Positions 24,257-32,400 of a stretch of 32,400 nt of DNA are shown here, one piece after another. A model generated the notes under the pieces. That model ran no database searches. It was given only the letters and a program-made list of their open reading frames with translations, and was not told where the DNA came from. This DNA is from Bacillota bacterium. GTDB lineage: Bacteria > Bacillota > Clostridia > Lachnospirales > Lachnospiraceae. The stretch lies in contig JAEWMT010000120.1 in assembly GCA_023393095.1 (NCBI GenBank), positions 1 to 32,400 on the forward strand, given 5' to 3'. A program made the position numbers and the translations under genes. Numbering within the stretch: the stretch's first letter is position 1; each line of letters begins with the position of its first letter.

Positions 24257-25693
24257 CTATATAGTGCCATGCTTTTTGGCAGGGCGGGTTTCTCTCTTGG
24301 TAAAGAGCATTTCAAAGGAATAGATCGCATGCTTACGTACAGCTTCCGGATCAATAATACTGTCTACATAACCACGTTTTGCTGCTGCTTCTGCACTTGA
24401 TTGTAAGGCTTCATATTCAGCAGCTTTTTCCTTAATTATATCAGCTGATTCTCCGCTGTAAATAATTTGCGCTGCAAGAGAAGCATCCATTGTGCCAATC
24501 TGAGCAGAAGGTAAAGCAAATACCATGTCAGCTCCGATATGTTTTGAATTCATTGCTATATAAGCTGTACCGAATGCTTTTCCCACAATGAAGTTTACCT
24601 TAGGAACAGTCGCATTTGCAAAAGCATAGGTGAGTTTCGCACATGCAATTGCAATTGCTTTTTCTTCTTCGATCGTTGCTTTATATCCATTCACATTCGT
24701 CAGAGTTAAGACAGGAATATTATAGGCATCACAGAAATTCACAAAGTCTGCAGCTTTATAACAACCATCTTTTGTTAAGGTACCATCAAAGCTCTCTGTT
24801 ACCTTTCCTTCCTCATTCATTATCTCAGTACGATTAGCAACTGCACCTATAGTTACTCCATTCAGTCGGATAAAACCAGTTACCATTTCCTTTGCATAAT
24901 CCGGTTTTACTTCAAAGAAATAATTATTATCGGAAATATCAATTAAAGCCTTCTTAGAATCACTTACTTCACTTGCAAAAGACGGAAGCAGACGATTTAA
25001 ATCATCTGAGCATTCATCATAAGAGGCATCATCTTCATTATTAGAGGGTAAAATAGTAATCAAATCACGGATTTTAGAAATAATATCCTCTTCTGTTTCA
25101 CCAACATAATCCACCAGACCTGATTTCGCCTGAAATGCTGCCTTGGATGTATCAAGTTTGTCCTTGTTATTACCGATTAGAGCATTGGGGGAATTAACAA
25201 ACAATCTTGCCTGTTTTCCTTCCATAAATGAAAAATCACTTAAAGAAGCCATCACAGCTAAACCACCACCTGAATTTCCGAAGATTGCGGTAATCTGGGG
25301 AATGATACCGGAAGCTAATGTCTGCTTAAGGTAAATCTCTCCAAAGCCGTTCAGGGCATCGGTAGCTTCCTGTAATCTAAGTCCTGTAGAATCAATCAAT
25401 CCTACGACAGGTGCTCCTACTTTAAGTGCTAAGTCATAAATATGTGCAATTTTTTTAGCGTGCATTTCTCCGATTGAGCCACCCATGGAAGAAGCATCCT
25501 GACTATATACATAAACAAGATTTCCATCGATAACACCATAGCCGGTAATAACGCCATCAGCAGGTGTTTCATTCTGCTTTAAGTTAAAGTCTGTACTTCT
25601 TTTTGTAACGAAAGCGCCGACTTCAACAAAACTATTGTCGTCAAGCAAAGAAGTAATTCTTTCTCTTGCTGACAATTGTGCTGTACTGCTCAT
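24257..25693 (-). CDS. Acyl-CoA carboxyltransferase, MmdA / transcarboxylase 12S type
   Basis: Crotonase-fold carboxyltransferase moving a carboxyl group between an acyl-CoA (methylmalonyl-CoA in the best known relatives) and biotin. The 478-residue protein shows the two halves of the family. The N half has an SARERI start and GEMHAKKIA and FGNSGGGLAVMASLSDF, with the oxyanion-type glycines. The C half has NVNGYKATIEEEKAIA and GKAFGTAYIAMNSK. I start at the ATG at 25693, behind GGAGGG; a longer frame from 25729 lacks a site. It is the first gene of the operon. Which acyl-CoA is used cannot be read from sequence by eye. Confidence 0.88.
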   Translation of the reverse strand: MSSTAQLSARERITSLLDDNSFVEVGAFVTKRSTDFNLKQNETPADGVITGYGVIDGNLVYVYSQDASSMGGSIGEMHAKKIAHIYDLALKVGAPVVGLIDSTGLRLQEATDALNGFGEIYLKQTLASGIIPQITAIFGNSGGGLAVMASLSDFSFMEGKQARLFVNSPNALIGNNKDKLDTSKAAFQAKSGLVDYVGETEEDIISKIRDLITILPSNNEDDASYDECSDDLNRLLPSFASEVSDSKKALIDISDNNYFFEVKPDYAKEMVTGFIRLNGVTIGAVANRTEIMNEEGKVTESFDGTLTKDGCYKAADFVNFCDAYNIPVLTLTNVNGYKATIEEEKAIAIACAKLTYAFANATVPKVNFIVGKAFGTAYIAMNSKHIGADMVFALPSAQIGTMDASLAAQIIYSGESADIIKEKAAEYEALQSSAEAAAKRGYVDSIIDPEAVRKHAIYSFEMLFTKRETRPAKKHGTI

Positions 25694-25745
25694 TTTCAGC
25701 CCTCCATTTTCTATAGTTATATAAATCAATTCTCTGCCGAGTATA

Positions 25746-25774
25746 ATTGTAACTTATTTAGCATAAAAAGGCAA
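25746..25774 (-). promoter_or_regulatory. Promoter of the carboxyltransferase operon
   Basis: On the minus strand TTGCCT (25774-25769), a 17-base spacer and TACAAT (25751-25746) lie about 50 bases before the first gene. The rest of the 309-base gap up to recX holds nothing else I recognise. Confidence 0.6.
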
Positions 25775-26002
25775 GGTTAAATTACCTATATAAGACGTAT
25801 TACGTTAATTATACCATACATACTACTTTGTAATTTCAAATCTATCCTACTTTATAAAATCTGCTAATTAATACTTTAAAGCATCCTAACCTCCAGCAAA
25901 ACAAATCAGACCAGAATCTACATTTGTTATCGTTGCTTAATCAGTTATTATACCTAACTATGATTAAATTACACCGCTTGCATCACAACGCTGTTTCAAG
26001 AA

Positions 26003-26614
26003 TTATTTTAATACTTGCTTTATTTTTCCAATATCAAAGCCTTTTCGGTAAAGGGCAGCCATTAATTTTCTTTTATCTTCCATATTTAAGTCCTCTACCG
26101 ATTTTGTTTTTTTGGCGATTGCCTTTCTTAACGCGGTCATTTCGGCATCCTCACCTATTTCATCTTGTTCATATTCTTCCTCTAATATACGTTCTGTCAA
26201 ATCTTTTGATATTCCTTTTTGAAGCAGTTCGGTTCGAATAACCAGTTTACTTTTTGTATTCATTCTGGCTCTTATATAAGCTAATGCATATCTTTCATCA
26301 TTCAGGTATCCATATTCGATGACATAGGATATGGTTCGATCAATGATTTTCTCTGGATATTCAGCATCTGAAAGCTTTCGACGAAGTTCCAGTTCTGTTC
26401 GATCCATAAATTTTAGTATGGCAAGAGCTTTCTGTTTCGCACGTCTGTATATGGTATCTGTCAATATTTTTTCATAAACATCATATATAATTTCATTTCC
26501 CTCTTTTAATCCGAATTCTTCGATATCCTTCCGGTATAACAAAAATGCATATTCATCATCTATATATACTCTGACCTTTGATTTCTCCAGATCTTCCAGT
26601 TGTGTTACAACCAT
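26003..26614 (-). CDS. recX: RecA modulator RecX
   Basis: Binds RecA filaments and controls their extension in recombination and the SOS response. The 203-residue protein is made of tandem three-helix repeats typical of RecX. Conserved stretches include KQKALAILKFMDRTELELRR (repeat 1), GYLNDERYALAYIRAR (repeat 2) and the C-terminal KRKLMAALYRKGFD. I start at the ATG at 26614 behind AGGGGGTGAG. It follows recA in the same direction, separated by recA's terminator and a 160-bp palindrome, so its expression is probably uncoupled from that of recA to some degree. Confidence 0.93.
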   Translation of the reverse strand: MVVTQLEDLEKSKVRVYIDDEYAFLLYRKDIEEFGLKEGNEIIYDVYEKILTDTIYRRAKQKALAILKFMDRTELELRRKLSDAEYPEKIIDRTISYVIEYGYLNDERYALAYIRARMNTKSKLVIRTELLQKGISKDLTERILEEEYEQDEIGEDAEMTALRKAIAKKTKSVEDLNMEDKRKLMAALYRKGFDIGKIKQVLK

Positions 26615-26645
26615 CCTCTCACCCCCTATCAACAATATTCATAGA

Positions 26646-26805
26646 TAATTGCGAAACTATATAGTCTCTGTAATTGTATACACAGCAGATACATATTTCT
26701 CCGCTCCAACGCTTCCTTCGGGCCAAGTGTTTTAACACTTTACTTTCGCTCCGAAATAGCATTTGCTGTGTATACAATATCTACAATTTATGAGTTTCGC
26801 AATTA
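26646..26805. repeat. 160-bp palindrome in the recX leader
   Basis: Outer arms TAATTGCGAAACT (26646-26658, complement 26793-26805) and inner arms ATTGTATACACAGCA (26673-26687, complement 26764-26778) are perfect. The 14-base spacers between them have equal length but differ in sequence. A third match (TATTTC, 26694-26699 with 26753-26758) and an AAGTGT/ACACTT mini-hairpin (26725-26740) complete the fold. It lies 32 bases before recX. It may be a MITE, a cruciform or a leader structure. Confidence 0.75.
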
Positions 26806-26919
26806 CCTAACCATATTTATCCCAAAGAAAGAAGTATATGATTTGGGTATCATAAGTCAGATTTAGGGCATCCAAACCAATATAAATCTTCTAAAATAAT
26901 TTCTGCCTCTTCTTAAAAC

Positions 26920-26994
26920 AAAAAGCTGTCCAAGAATGACTGACCGGTAACGTTCATTCGTAACCTGTCTATCAGCTATTACATCCTGGACAGC
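26920..26994 (-). terminator. Branched terminator after recA
   Basis: An outer stem GCTGTCCA/TGGACAGC (26994-26987 with 26932-26925) encloses an inner GGTTACG/CGTTACC hairpin with one mismatch and is followed by TTTTTGTTTT on the minus strand. It ends the recA transcript about 55 bases past the stop codon. Confidence 0.8.
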
Positions 26995-27047
26995 CTGCAT
27001 ATTATTTTGTATTATACGAAGTTTCAGTAAAGATATAAGAAATATAT

Positions 27048-28073
27048 TTATTCCATAGTTTCGTTATAATTATTAGCGGAAGTCAATGAATACTTCTCTC
27101 TGACCTTATCTTCAATTTCTGCAAACAATTCAGAATTATCAATTAAGAATTGCTTTGCATTCTCACGGCCTTGTCCAATCTTAGCATCATTGTAAGCATA
27201 CCAAGCACCGCTCTTTATCACGATACCCGCATCGGAAGCAAGGTCAAGCACATCGCCTTCTTTTGAAATACCTTTACCAAACATGATATCAAATTCAGCT
27301 TCCTTAAACGGAGGTGCAATCTTATTCTTAACAATTTTTACTCTGGTTCTGTTCCCTACAACTTCTCCGCTCTGTTTTAATGATTCTATTCTTCTTACAT
27401 CCAGACGTATGGAGGAATAGAACTTTAATGCACGACCTCCGGTTGTTGTCTCGGGATTACCGAACATAACACCGACTTTTTCACGAAGCTGGTTGATAAA
27501 TACTACAATACAATTGGATTTACTGATAACAGCAGTTAGTTTTCTAAGAGCCTGGGACATCAATCTTGCCTGGAGACCTACGTGAGAATCTCCCATCTCT
27601 CCATCAATCTCAGCCTTTGGCACCAAAGCTGCTACAGAGTCAACAATGATAATATCAACTGCACCAGAACGAACCATAGTCTCTGTAATCTCTAATGCCT
27701 GTTCTCCGTTATCTGGCTGTGAAATATATAAATTGTCGATATCTACACCTATATTCTTAGCGTATACAGGATCGAGCGCATGCTCCGCATCTATAAAGCC
27801 TGCTATTCCGCCCCTCTTCTGTACCTCTGACACCATATGTAAAGCTACGGTTGTCTTACCGCTTGATTCCGGCCCATAAATTTCAATGATTCTTCCCTTA
27901 GGAACGCCTCCAAGTCCAAGTGCAATATCCAGACTAATGGATCCGGTTGGGACAGTTTCAATATTCATATTTGCATTTGTATCACCCAGCTTCATTACGG
28001 AGCCTTTTCCGTATTGCTTCTCAATCTGCGCAAGAGCAGATTCCAATGCTTTGATTCTATCATCCTTTGCCAT
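27048..28073 (-). CDS. recA: Recombinase RecA
   Basis: DNA strand-exchange ATPase and coprotease for LexA. The 341-residue protein shows the Walker A box GPESSGKTT (near residue 66), the catalytic glutamate region DAEHALDP, the Walker B-type VDSVAALVP, and loop regions including GNPETTTGGRALKFYSS. The C-terminal tail is short, ending NNYNETME. Length and sequence are typical. The gene has its own promoter with a LexA box over the expected start site, and a strong terminator, so it is transcribed alone and induced by DNA damage. Confidence 0.98.
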   Translation of the reverse strand: MAKDDRIKALESALAQIEKQYGKGSVMKLGDTNANMNIETVPTGSISLDIALGLGGVPKGRIIEIYGPESSGKTTVALHMVSEVQKRGGIAGFIDAEHALDPVYAKNIGVDIDNLYISQPDNGEQALEITETMVRSGAVDIIIVDSVAALVPKAEIDGEMGDSHVGLQARLMSQALRKLTAVISKSNCIVVFINQLREKVGVMFGNPETTTGGRALKFYSSIRLDVRRIESLKQSGEVVGNRTRVKIVKNKIAPPFKEAEFDIMFGKGISKEGDVLDLASDAGIVIKSGAWYAYNDAKIGQGRENAKQFLIDNSELFAEIEDKVREKYSLTSANNYNETME

Positions 28074-28114
28074 AATAAATCTCCCTTTTTGATGAAGGTA
28101 ATTCCTTCAAAATA

Positions 28115-28128
28115 CGAACTTATGTTCT
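28115..28128 (-). promoter_or_regulatory. LexA (SOS) box of recA
   Basis: AGAACATAAGTTCG on the minus strand contains the 12-base palindromic core GAAC-N4-GTTC of the Gram-positive LexA/DinR box. It lies 7 bases past the -10 box, where it would block transcription start. Confidence 0.85.
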
Positions 28129-28135
28129 TATACAC

Positions 28136-28164
28136 ATACTAACTTATTTTTGTAGCAATGTCAA
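28136..28164 (-). promoter_or_regulatory. recA promoter
   Basis: On the minus strand a consensus TTGACA (28164-28159), a 17-base spacer and TAGTAT (28141-28136) precede recA by about 62 bases. Confidence 0.85.
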
Positions 28165-28245
28165 TTAAAACTTTAATCGGAAAGTTTAATTAAATATAAT
28201 TCGCTTGAATACTTTGAAATAAGCTGAGAATGTGGACAAAAATAT

Positions 28246-28359
28246 GTTATAGCTACCTATAGATATTACGGATTACACTATAATCCCATTGACATGAAAG
28301 CAGAATATAAAGATATCTGTATTATATCAACTCATGCAATTTTTGTAAATAGCTATAAC
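28246..28359 (-). terminator. Large branched inverted repeat after ilvA
   Basis: GTTATAGCTA (28359-28350 on the minus strand) pairs with 28255-28246. Nested inside are AGATAT/ATATCT (28318-28313 with 28266-28261) and a GGATTA/TAATCC hairpin (28286-28281 with 28275-28270). ATATTTTTG follows on the minus strand. It lies 150 bases past ilvA in the 437-base ilvA-recA gap and is the probable terminator; apart from this and the recA promoter the gap holds nothing I recognise. Confidence 0.55.
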
Positions 28360-28510
28360 ACTGTGTATAACGCTGAATTTTTCTGGCTTTTCTATGTAAA
28401 TATACCAATTAACAATAGCCTGTCCTCATTTGTTGATTTGTATCCTAATCATATATTGAAATAGAATAAACAATCATTTTTCAGCATTATAATTTAAATG
28501 GCTTATATGA

Positions 28511-29728
28511 TTAGTAAACCTTGTTCGGAGTACAGATTTTAGGATTATATCCATGCTTGGTCAGTTCCTGGACGATCTGTTGTTTATGTTCATGTCCGAA
28601 GGTTTCCATTGTAATTGTAAGTTCAACTGCACTGTTGCGGTTGATGCTGACAAACTGGTTATGATCAAGGCGGATGACATTTCCCTGTGCCTTAGCAATG
28701 ACGGACGCTACATTTACCAGCTCACCCGGTCTGTCCGGAAGAAGAACGGATACGGTAAATACACGGCCTCTTTGTATTAGTCCGTGCTGTACGATGGAGG
28801 ATACCGTGATAATATCCATATTTCCACCACTTAAAATGGATACAATTTTTTTATTCTTGCATTTTAAATGCTTTAAGGCTGCTACGGATAACAAACCTGA
28901 ATTTTCAACCACCATTTTATGATTTTCAATCATATCAAGAAAATTAACAATTAGTTCCTGATCTTCAATGGTAATAATATCATCCACGTATTTCTGAATA
29001 TAGGGAAATACCACATCTCCGGGTGTCTTAACCGCAGTACCATCAGCAATCGTATCTACATTAGGAAGCGTTACGATATGCCCCTTTTTAATGGATTCCT
29101 TCATGCAGGCTGCTCCAGCCGGTTCCACGCCGATTACTTTGACATTAGGGTTTAACATTTTAGCTAAGGTTGCAACACCGCATAGCAATCCGCCTCCGCC
29201 AATTGGTGCAAGGATGATATCAACGGTGGGAAGATCCTTGAAAATCTCCATTGCAATTGTTCCCTGCCCGGTTGCTACTACTTCATCATTAAATGGATGA
29301 ATAAAGGTATATCCATGTTCTTTAGCAAGTTCTAGAGCATGCTGGCATGCCTCATCATATACATTACCATATAAAATTACTTCTGCACCATAGCTCTTGG
29401 TTCTGTTAACCTTAATTAGTGGTGTCGTAGAAGGCATCACGATAATTGCTTTTGTATGATAAAGCTTTGCTGCATAGGCAACACCCTGTGCATGATTTCC
29501 CGCAGATGCGGTAATCAATCCACGTGCCCTCTCTTCCTTGGTCATGGTACTAATTTTGTAGTAAGCACCTCGCACTTTATAAGCTCCGGTAAATTGCATA
29601 TTTTCCGGCTTTAGGTAAACCTTATTTCCTGATATATCAGAAAAATAGTCACTGTACACCAGTTCTGTGCGTAAAATTACCTTTTTGACGGCTTCCGTAG
29701 CTTCCTCAAACTTATCTAATGTCATCAT
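28511..29728 (-). CDS. ilvA: Threonine ammonia-lyase with C-terminal ACT domain
   Basis: PLP enzyme converting threonine to 2-oxobutanoate and ammonia, for isoleucine synthesis or threonine breakdown. The 405-residue protein has the PLP-lysine segment FTGAYKVRGAYYK (near residue 47), the serine-rich TASAGNHAQGVAYAA loop and the glycine loop APIGGGGLLCG. A single ACT-like domain occupies the last 75 residues (LLPDRPGELVNVASVIAK), which marks the medium-length form between short TdcB and long two-ACT IlvA. I start at the ATG at 29728 behind GGAGGGTA. A terminator after ftsY suggests its own transcript. Whether it is biosynthetic or catabolic cannot be decided here; no ilv genes adjoin. Confidence 0.9.
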   Translation of the reverse strand: MMTLDKFEEATEAVKKVILRTELVYSDYFSDISGNKVYLKPENMQFTGAYKVRGAYYKISTMTKEERARGLITASAGNHAQGVAYAAKLYHTKAIIVMPSTTPLIKVNRTKSYGAEVILYGNVYDEACQHALELAKEHGYTFIHPFNDEVVATGQGTIAMEIFKDLPTVDIILAPIGGGGLLCGVATLAKMLNPNVKVIGVEPAGAACMKESIKKGHIVTLPNVDTIADGTAVKTPGDVVFPYIQKYVDDIITIEDQELIVNFLDMIENHKMVVENSGLLSVAALKHLKCKNKKIVSILSGGNMDIITVSSIVQHGLIQRGRVFTVSVLLPDRPGELVNVASVIAKAQGNVIRLDHNQFVSINRNSAVELTITMETFGHEHKQQIVQELTKHGYNPKICTPNKVY

Positions 29729-29805
29729 GATATTACCCTCCATTTGCATGCTAAAGTGGGTATATGCAAATGCGCTATACACTTTTAAGCACGAATTTAT
29801 TATAA

Positions 29806-29830
29806 GAAAAAACGCATGGCGCGTCTTTTC
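29806..29830 (-). terminator. Terminator after ftsY
   Basis: A 10-bp stem with one G-U (GAAAAGACGC on the minus strand, 29830-29821, with 29815-29806) and a 5-base loop, with the T-run inside the second arm and a following TTATAAT. It lies 8 bases past the ftsY stop. Confidence 0.75.
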
Positions 29831-29838
29831 TAAGTAGC

Positions 29839-30765
29839 TTATTTCTCAAACAACGCATTGACAAAATCATCTGCGTTAAATTTCTGTAAATCATCAATTT
29901 TCTCACCAATACCGATATATTTCACCGGAATTCCTAGCTCCGACTGAATTGCAATGGCAATACCACCCTTCGCGGTTCCATCAAGCTTTGTCAAAACAAT
30001 TCCTGTAATATCTGCAACTTCATTAAATTCTTTTGCCTGTGCCAGTGCATTCTGTCCTGTTGTTCCGTCCAGTACGACAAGAGTCTCCCTATATGCTTCA
30101 GGATATTCCCGTTCAATGACACGATCAATTTTTTTCAACTCTTCCATGAGATTTTTCTTATTATGAAGACGTCCTGCGGTATCACATAACAGGACATCGG
30201 TATCTCTTGCTTTTGCAGCTGTTACAGCATCATAAATAACGGCAGCCGGATCAGAGCCTTCTTTCTGGGAAATAATGCTTACATTTGCTCTGTGAGCCCA
30301 CTCAGTTAACTGTTCAATCGCTGCGGCACGGAAGGTATCTGCGGCCGCCACCATTACCTTTTTCCCCTGATCCTTCATCTGACCAGCCAGTTTACCAACG
30401 GAAGTCGTCTTACCTACCCCATTAACACCGATTAGTAATACTACGGACTTTTGATTTTCAAAATCATAGGCAGTCTCCTTCAGCTTCATCTGTTCCTTCA
30501 TACTGTTTATTAAAAGCTGTCTGCACTCTCCCGGATCTTTGATTTTATTTTCTTTTACCTTTAGTCTAAGATCCTCTATGATTGCTGTTGTCGCATTGAT
30601 TCCGATATCAGCCATAATTAAAATTTCTTCCAGCTCCTCATAAAAATCATCATCTATACTGGAAAATCCACTGAATATGGCATCAATGCCATGAGCAATG
30701 CTATTTCTAGTTTTAGATAATCCCTGAACCAATTTTCCAAAAAATCCTGTCTTATTTTCTCCCAT
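29839..30765 (-). CDS. ftsY: Signal recognition particle receptor FtsY
   Basis: Membrane-associated GTPase that docks the SRP-ribosome complex at the translocon. The 308-residue protein has a short N-terminal part instead of the long acidic A domain of E. coli, then the N domain. The G domain shows GVNGVGKTTSVGK (near residue 108), DTFRAAAIEQL, DTAGRLHNKKNLMEEL and TKLDGTAKGG. I start at the ATG at 30765 behind GGAGGTAATA; the frame opening at 30789 is upstream of this site. It follows smc, as in many Firmicutes, but ylxM-ffh is far away here. Confidence 0.97.
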   Translation of the reverse strand: MGENKTGFFGKLVQGLSKTRNSIAHGIDAIFSGFSSIDDDFYEELEEILIMADIGINATTAIIEDLRLKVKENKIKDPGECRQLLINSMKEQMKLKETAYDFENQKSVVLLIGVNGVGKTTSVGKLAGQMKDQGKKVMVAAADTFRAAAIEQLTEWAHRANVSIISQKEGSDPAAVIYDAVTAAKARDTDVLLCDTAGRLHNKKNLMEELKKIDRVIEREYPEAYRETLVVLDGTTGQNALAQAKEFNEVADITGIVLTKLDGTAKGGIAIAIQSELGIPVKYIGIGEKIDDLQKFNADDFVNALFEK

Positions 30766-30831
30766 TATTACCTCCATGCTATTATACATCTATAAATTAT
30801 AAAATAAATTTGTTTTTCAATTCATTTTAAG

Positions 30832-30888
30832 AAAGTTATATATCATATTTTATTACTCATGATAATTATGTTCTGATATAATAACTTT
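30832..30888 (-). repeat. Inverted repeat between smc and ftsY
   Basis: Arms AAAGTTATATATCA (30832-30845) and its complement with one extra base (30874-30888) enclose a 28-base loop. The minus-strand flank CTTAAAATG has no T-run, so a terminator role is weak. It may be a processing or leader structure in the smc-ftsY gap. Confidence 0.4.
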
Positions 30889-30988
30889 ATTAAATTGCTT
30901 TATATTTTACTACATTTCATATTAGCATCAATAAAAGAATACTCTCTTTTGCTACTTTAAATCTATAATATTTTTCCATTGCATGTAA

Positions 30989-32400
30989 TTATTTATCCAA
31001 TTCATTCTCAATCAAATTAACAGAAACCAAAGTAGAGACTCCTTTTTCCTGCATGGTAATACCATATAGGATATCAGCTGCATTCATGGTTCCTCTTCTG
31101 TGAGTGATAATAATAAATTGTGTATCCTTTGTTAATTTATGCAGATATTTTGCAAAACGACTTACATTAGAATCATCAAGTGCTGCCTCAATCTCATCCA
31201 AAAGACAGAATGGGGATGGTTTCAGATTCTGAATTGCAAATAATAACGAAATGGCTGTCAATGCTTTCTCTCCACCGGAAAGCTGCATCATATTCTGAAG
31301 CTTTTTGCCCGGAGGCTGTGCGTTTATTCGAATTCCTGCCTCCAGAATATCCTCGCTCTCAGTAAGTTCAAGATCGGCCTTACCGCCACCGAACAATTCT
31401 TTAAATACAATATCAAACTGTTCATTAATTAACTTAAATTTCTCTGCAAATTGTATGCGCATTTCTTCGTCAAGTTCATTGATAATCTGCTGCAGCGCTT
31501 CCTCCGCCCTCATCAAATCATCCTTTTGACCTGTTAAGAATTCATATCGTTCTGATATATTTTTATAATCCTCAATCGCATTGACATTAACATCACCGAG
31601 TTCTCTGATCTTTACCTTTATCTCGGAAATTGATTTTTTAGCCTGAGCAAGGCTCAGTTCCTCATTAATCGGATAATTTAAGGCAGTTGTATAAGTTAAC
31701 TCATATTCTTCCCACATATAGCTGGTCATAAAATCTGCCTGCTCAATTAGCTTATCCTTCTGACCATTTAATCGGAAGCATTCCTTATCCAGCTCATTCA
31801 TTCTGCCGGAAAGTCCTTCACGCTTTGCAAAGAAATTCTTATGAACACTTGTAATTTGTTCTTTTTCTAATATTTCTTTTTTGATCTTATCGTCCAAAGC
31901 TTGAATGGATTGTTGGTATGCCTTAATGATAATCTCCGTTTGTTCAATTAATTTTTTCTTATCTTCAACAGACTGGGAGGATTTTTGAATATCAACTTTT
32001 AATGCAGATTCCTCTTCAAATAGCTTATCAATATCCTTTTTAACACGTTTTATATTTTCTAATAGGAATTGATTATTTTGCTCTAATGAAGATAGCTCCA
32101 ATTTTCTCTGAGAAACTAAGTTGCCGGATTCCTGCTCTTTTTGCCTCTCTTCTTCCAAAAGCTTACTTAGCTTTTGTGTCATCTCTTCTTTTTCTTTATT
32201 TTGCTGTGTATTCTGGGAGAGTGATTCATTTAATTTACTAAGGTTGTCCTTTAAATCCTTAGCCTGAAGCTCAATCTCCTGTAATTCTTTCTGATGTTCC
32301 TGGTAAATCGACTCTGATTCAGCTTTCTTTGCTAATTCCCTGTCTAAATTCATTTTAGCCGTATTTTGCTCCAAAAATTTCTCCTGCAGGGATTTTTTCA
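30989..32400 (-). CDS. smc: Chromosome segregation ATPase SMC (partial, C-terminal part)
   Basis: Core of the condensin-like SMC-ScpAB complex that compacts and separates chromosomes. The open frame runs through the window end without a stop, giving about 470 residues of a protein normally near 1,180, so the N-terminal ATPase half, first coiled-coil arm and hinge are outside. Seen here are long coiled-coil heptads (up to about residue 320 of this piece), then the C-terminal head with the ABC signature LSGGEKALTAISLLFA and Walker B FCLLDEIEAALDD, and the ITHRRGTM switch region. The TTG at 32374 is an internal codon, not the start. ftsY follows in the same direction after about 220 bases. Confidence 0.96.
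   Translation of the reverse strand, partial: KKSLQEKFLEQNTAKMNLDRELAKKAESESIYQEHQKELQEIELQAKDLKDNLSKLNESLSQNTQQNKEKEEMTQKLSKLLEEERQKEQESGNLVSQRKLELSSLEQNNQFLLENIKRVKKDIDKLFEEESALKVDIQKSSQSVEDKKKLIEQTEIIIKAYQQSIQALDDKIKKEILEKEQITSVHKNFFAKREGLSGRMNELDKECFRLNGQKDKLIEQADFMTSYMWEEYELTYTTALNYPINEELSLAQAKKSISEIKVKIRELGDVNVNAIEDYKNISERYEFLTGQKDDLMRAEEALQQIINELDEEMRIQFAEKFKLINEQFDIVFKELFGGGKADLELTESEDILEAGIRINAQPPGKKLQNMMQLSGGEKALTAISLLFAIQNLKPSPFCLLDEIEAALDDSNVSRFAKYLHKLTKDTQFIIITHRRGTMNAADILYGITMQEKGVSTLVSVNLIENELDK

Noticed and set aside
1..32400. tRNA, rRNA, CRISPR, insertion sequence or prophage genes
   Set aside because: I found no cloverleaf, spacer-repeat array, transposase or phage gene anywhere in the window.

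Overview
The window looks like chromosomal DNA of a low-GC Clostridia bacterium, most likely Lachnospiraceae (a Lachnoclostridium phytofermentans-like relative). This rests on AT-rich composition, strong GGAGG-type ribosome binding sites, long branched terminators and a clostridial gene order. It is a judgement from sequence, not a database match. Every protein gene I support lies on the minus strand except one 35-codon gene at 12250-12357, so the text below runs right to left, in the direction of transcription.

Right part (32400 to 25990): the C-terminal half of SMC (chromosome condensation), ftsY (SRP receptor), an ACT-domain threonine ammonia-lyase, then recA with a clear promoter and LexA box, and recX. 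Two large inverted-repeat structures follow ilvA and recA, and a 160-bp palindrome precedes recX.

Middle part (25774 to 15174): a four-gene biotin-dependent carboxyl-transfer operon (12S-like acyl-CoA carboxyltransferase, OadG-like membrane protein, biotin carrier, 5S-like pyruvate/oxaloacetate carboxyltransferase) with no OadB-type sodium pump. After a 658-bp gene-free gap comes a module of response regulator, one-helix histidine kinase, MacB-type ABC ATPase, 866-residue FtsX permease and secreted M28-family peptidase whose last zinc ligand appears replaced. These blocks separate ftsY from ylxM-ffh, which are neighbours in many Firmicutes.

Left part (15050 to 1): the conserved translation and secretion block ylxM-ffh, rpsP-khpA, rimM, trmD, rplS, lepB, rbgA, rnhB, a stand-alone FlhB C-terminal domain protein, yraN, pgeF, a DUF512 iron-sulfur protein, der, plsY, gpsA and a partial suhB. 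SRP targeting (ffh, ftsY), signal-peptide removal (lepB), 50S assembly (rbgA, der), 30S assembly (rimM), tRNA modification (trmD) and phospholipid entry (gpsA, plsY) sit together.

The most notable element is a compact divergent-strand locus at 12096-12478, between rimM and khpA. A 35-residue holin-like toxin gene on the plus strand faces a minus-strand promoter, both RNAs appear to start with the same 12 bases, and both would end at one perfect 18-bp bidirectional terminator. It has the layout of a type I toxin/antisense-RNA antitoxin system.
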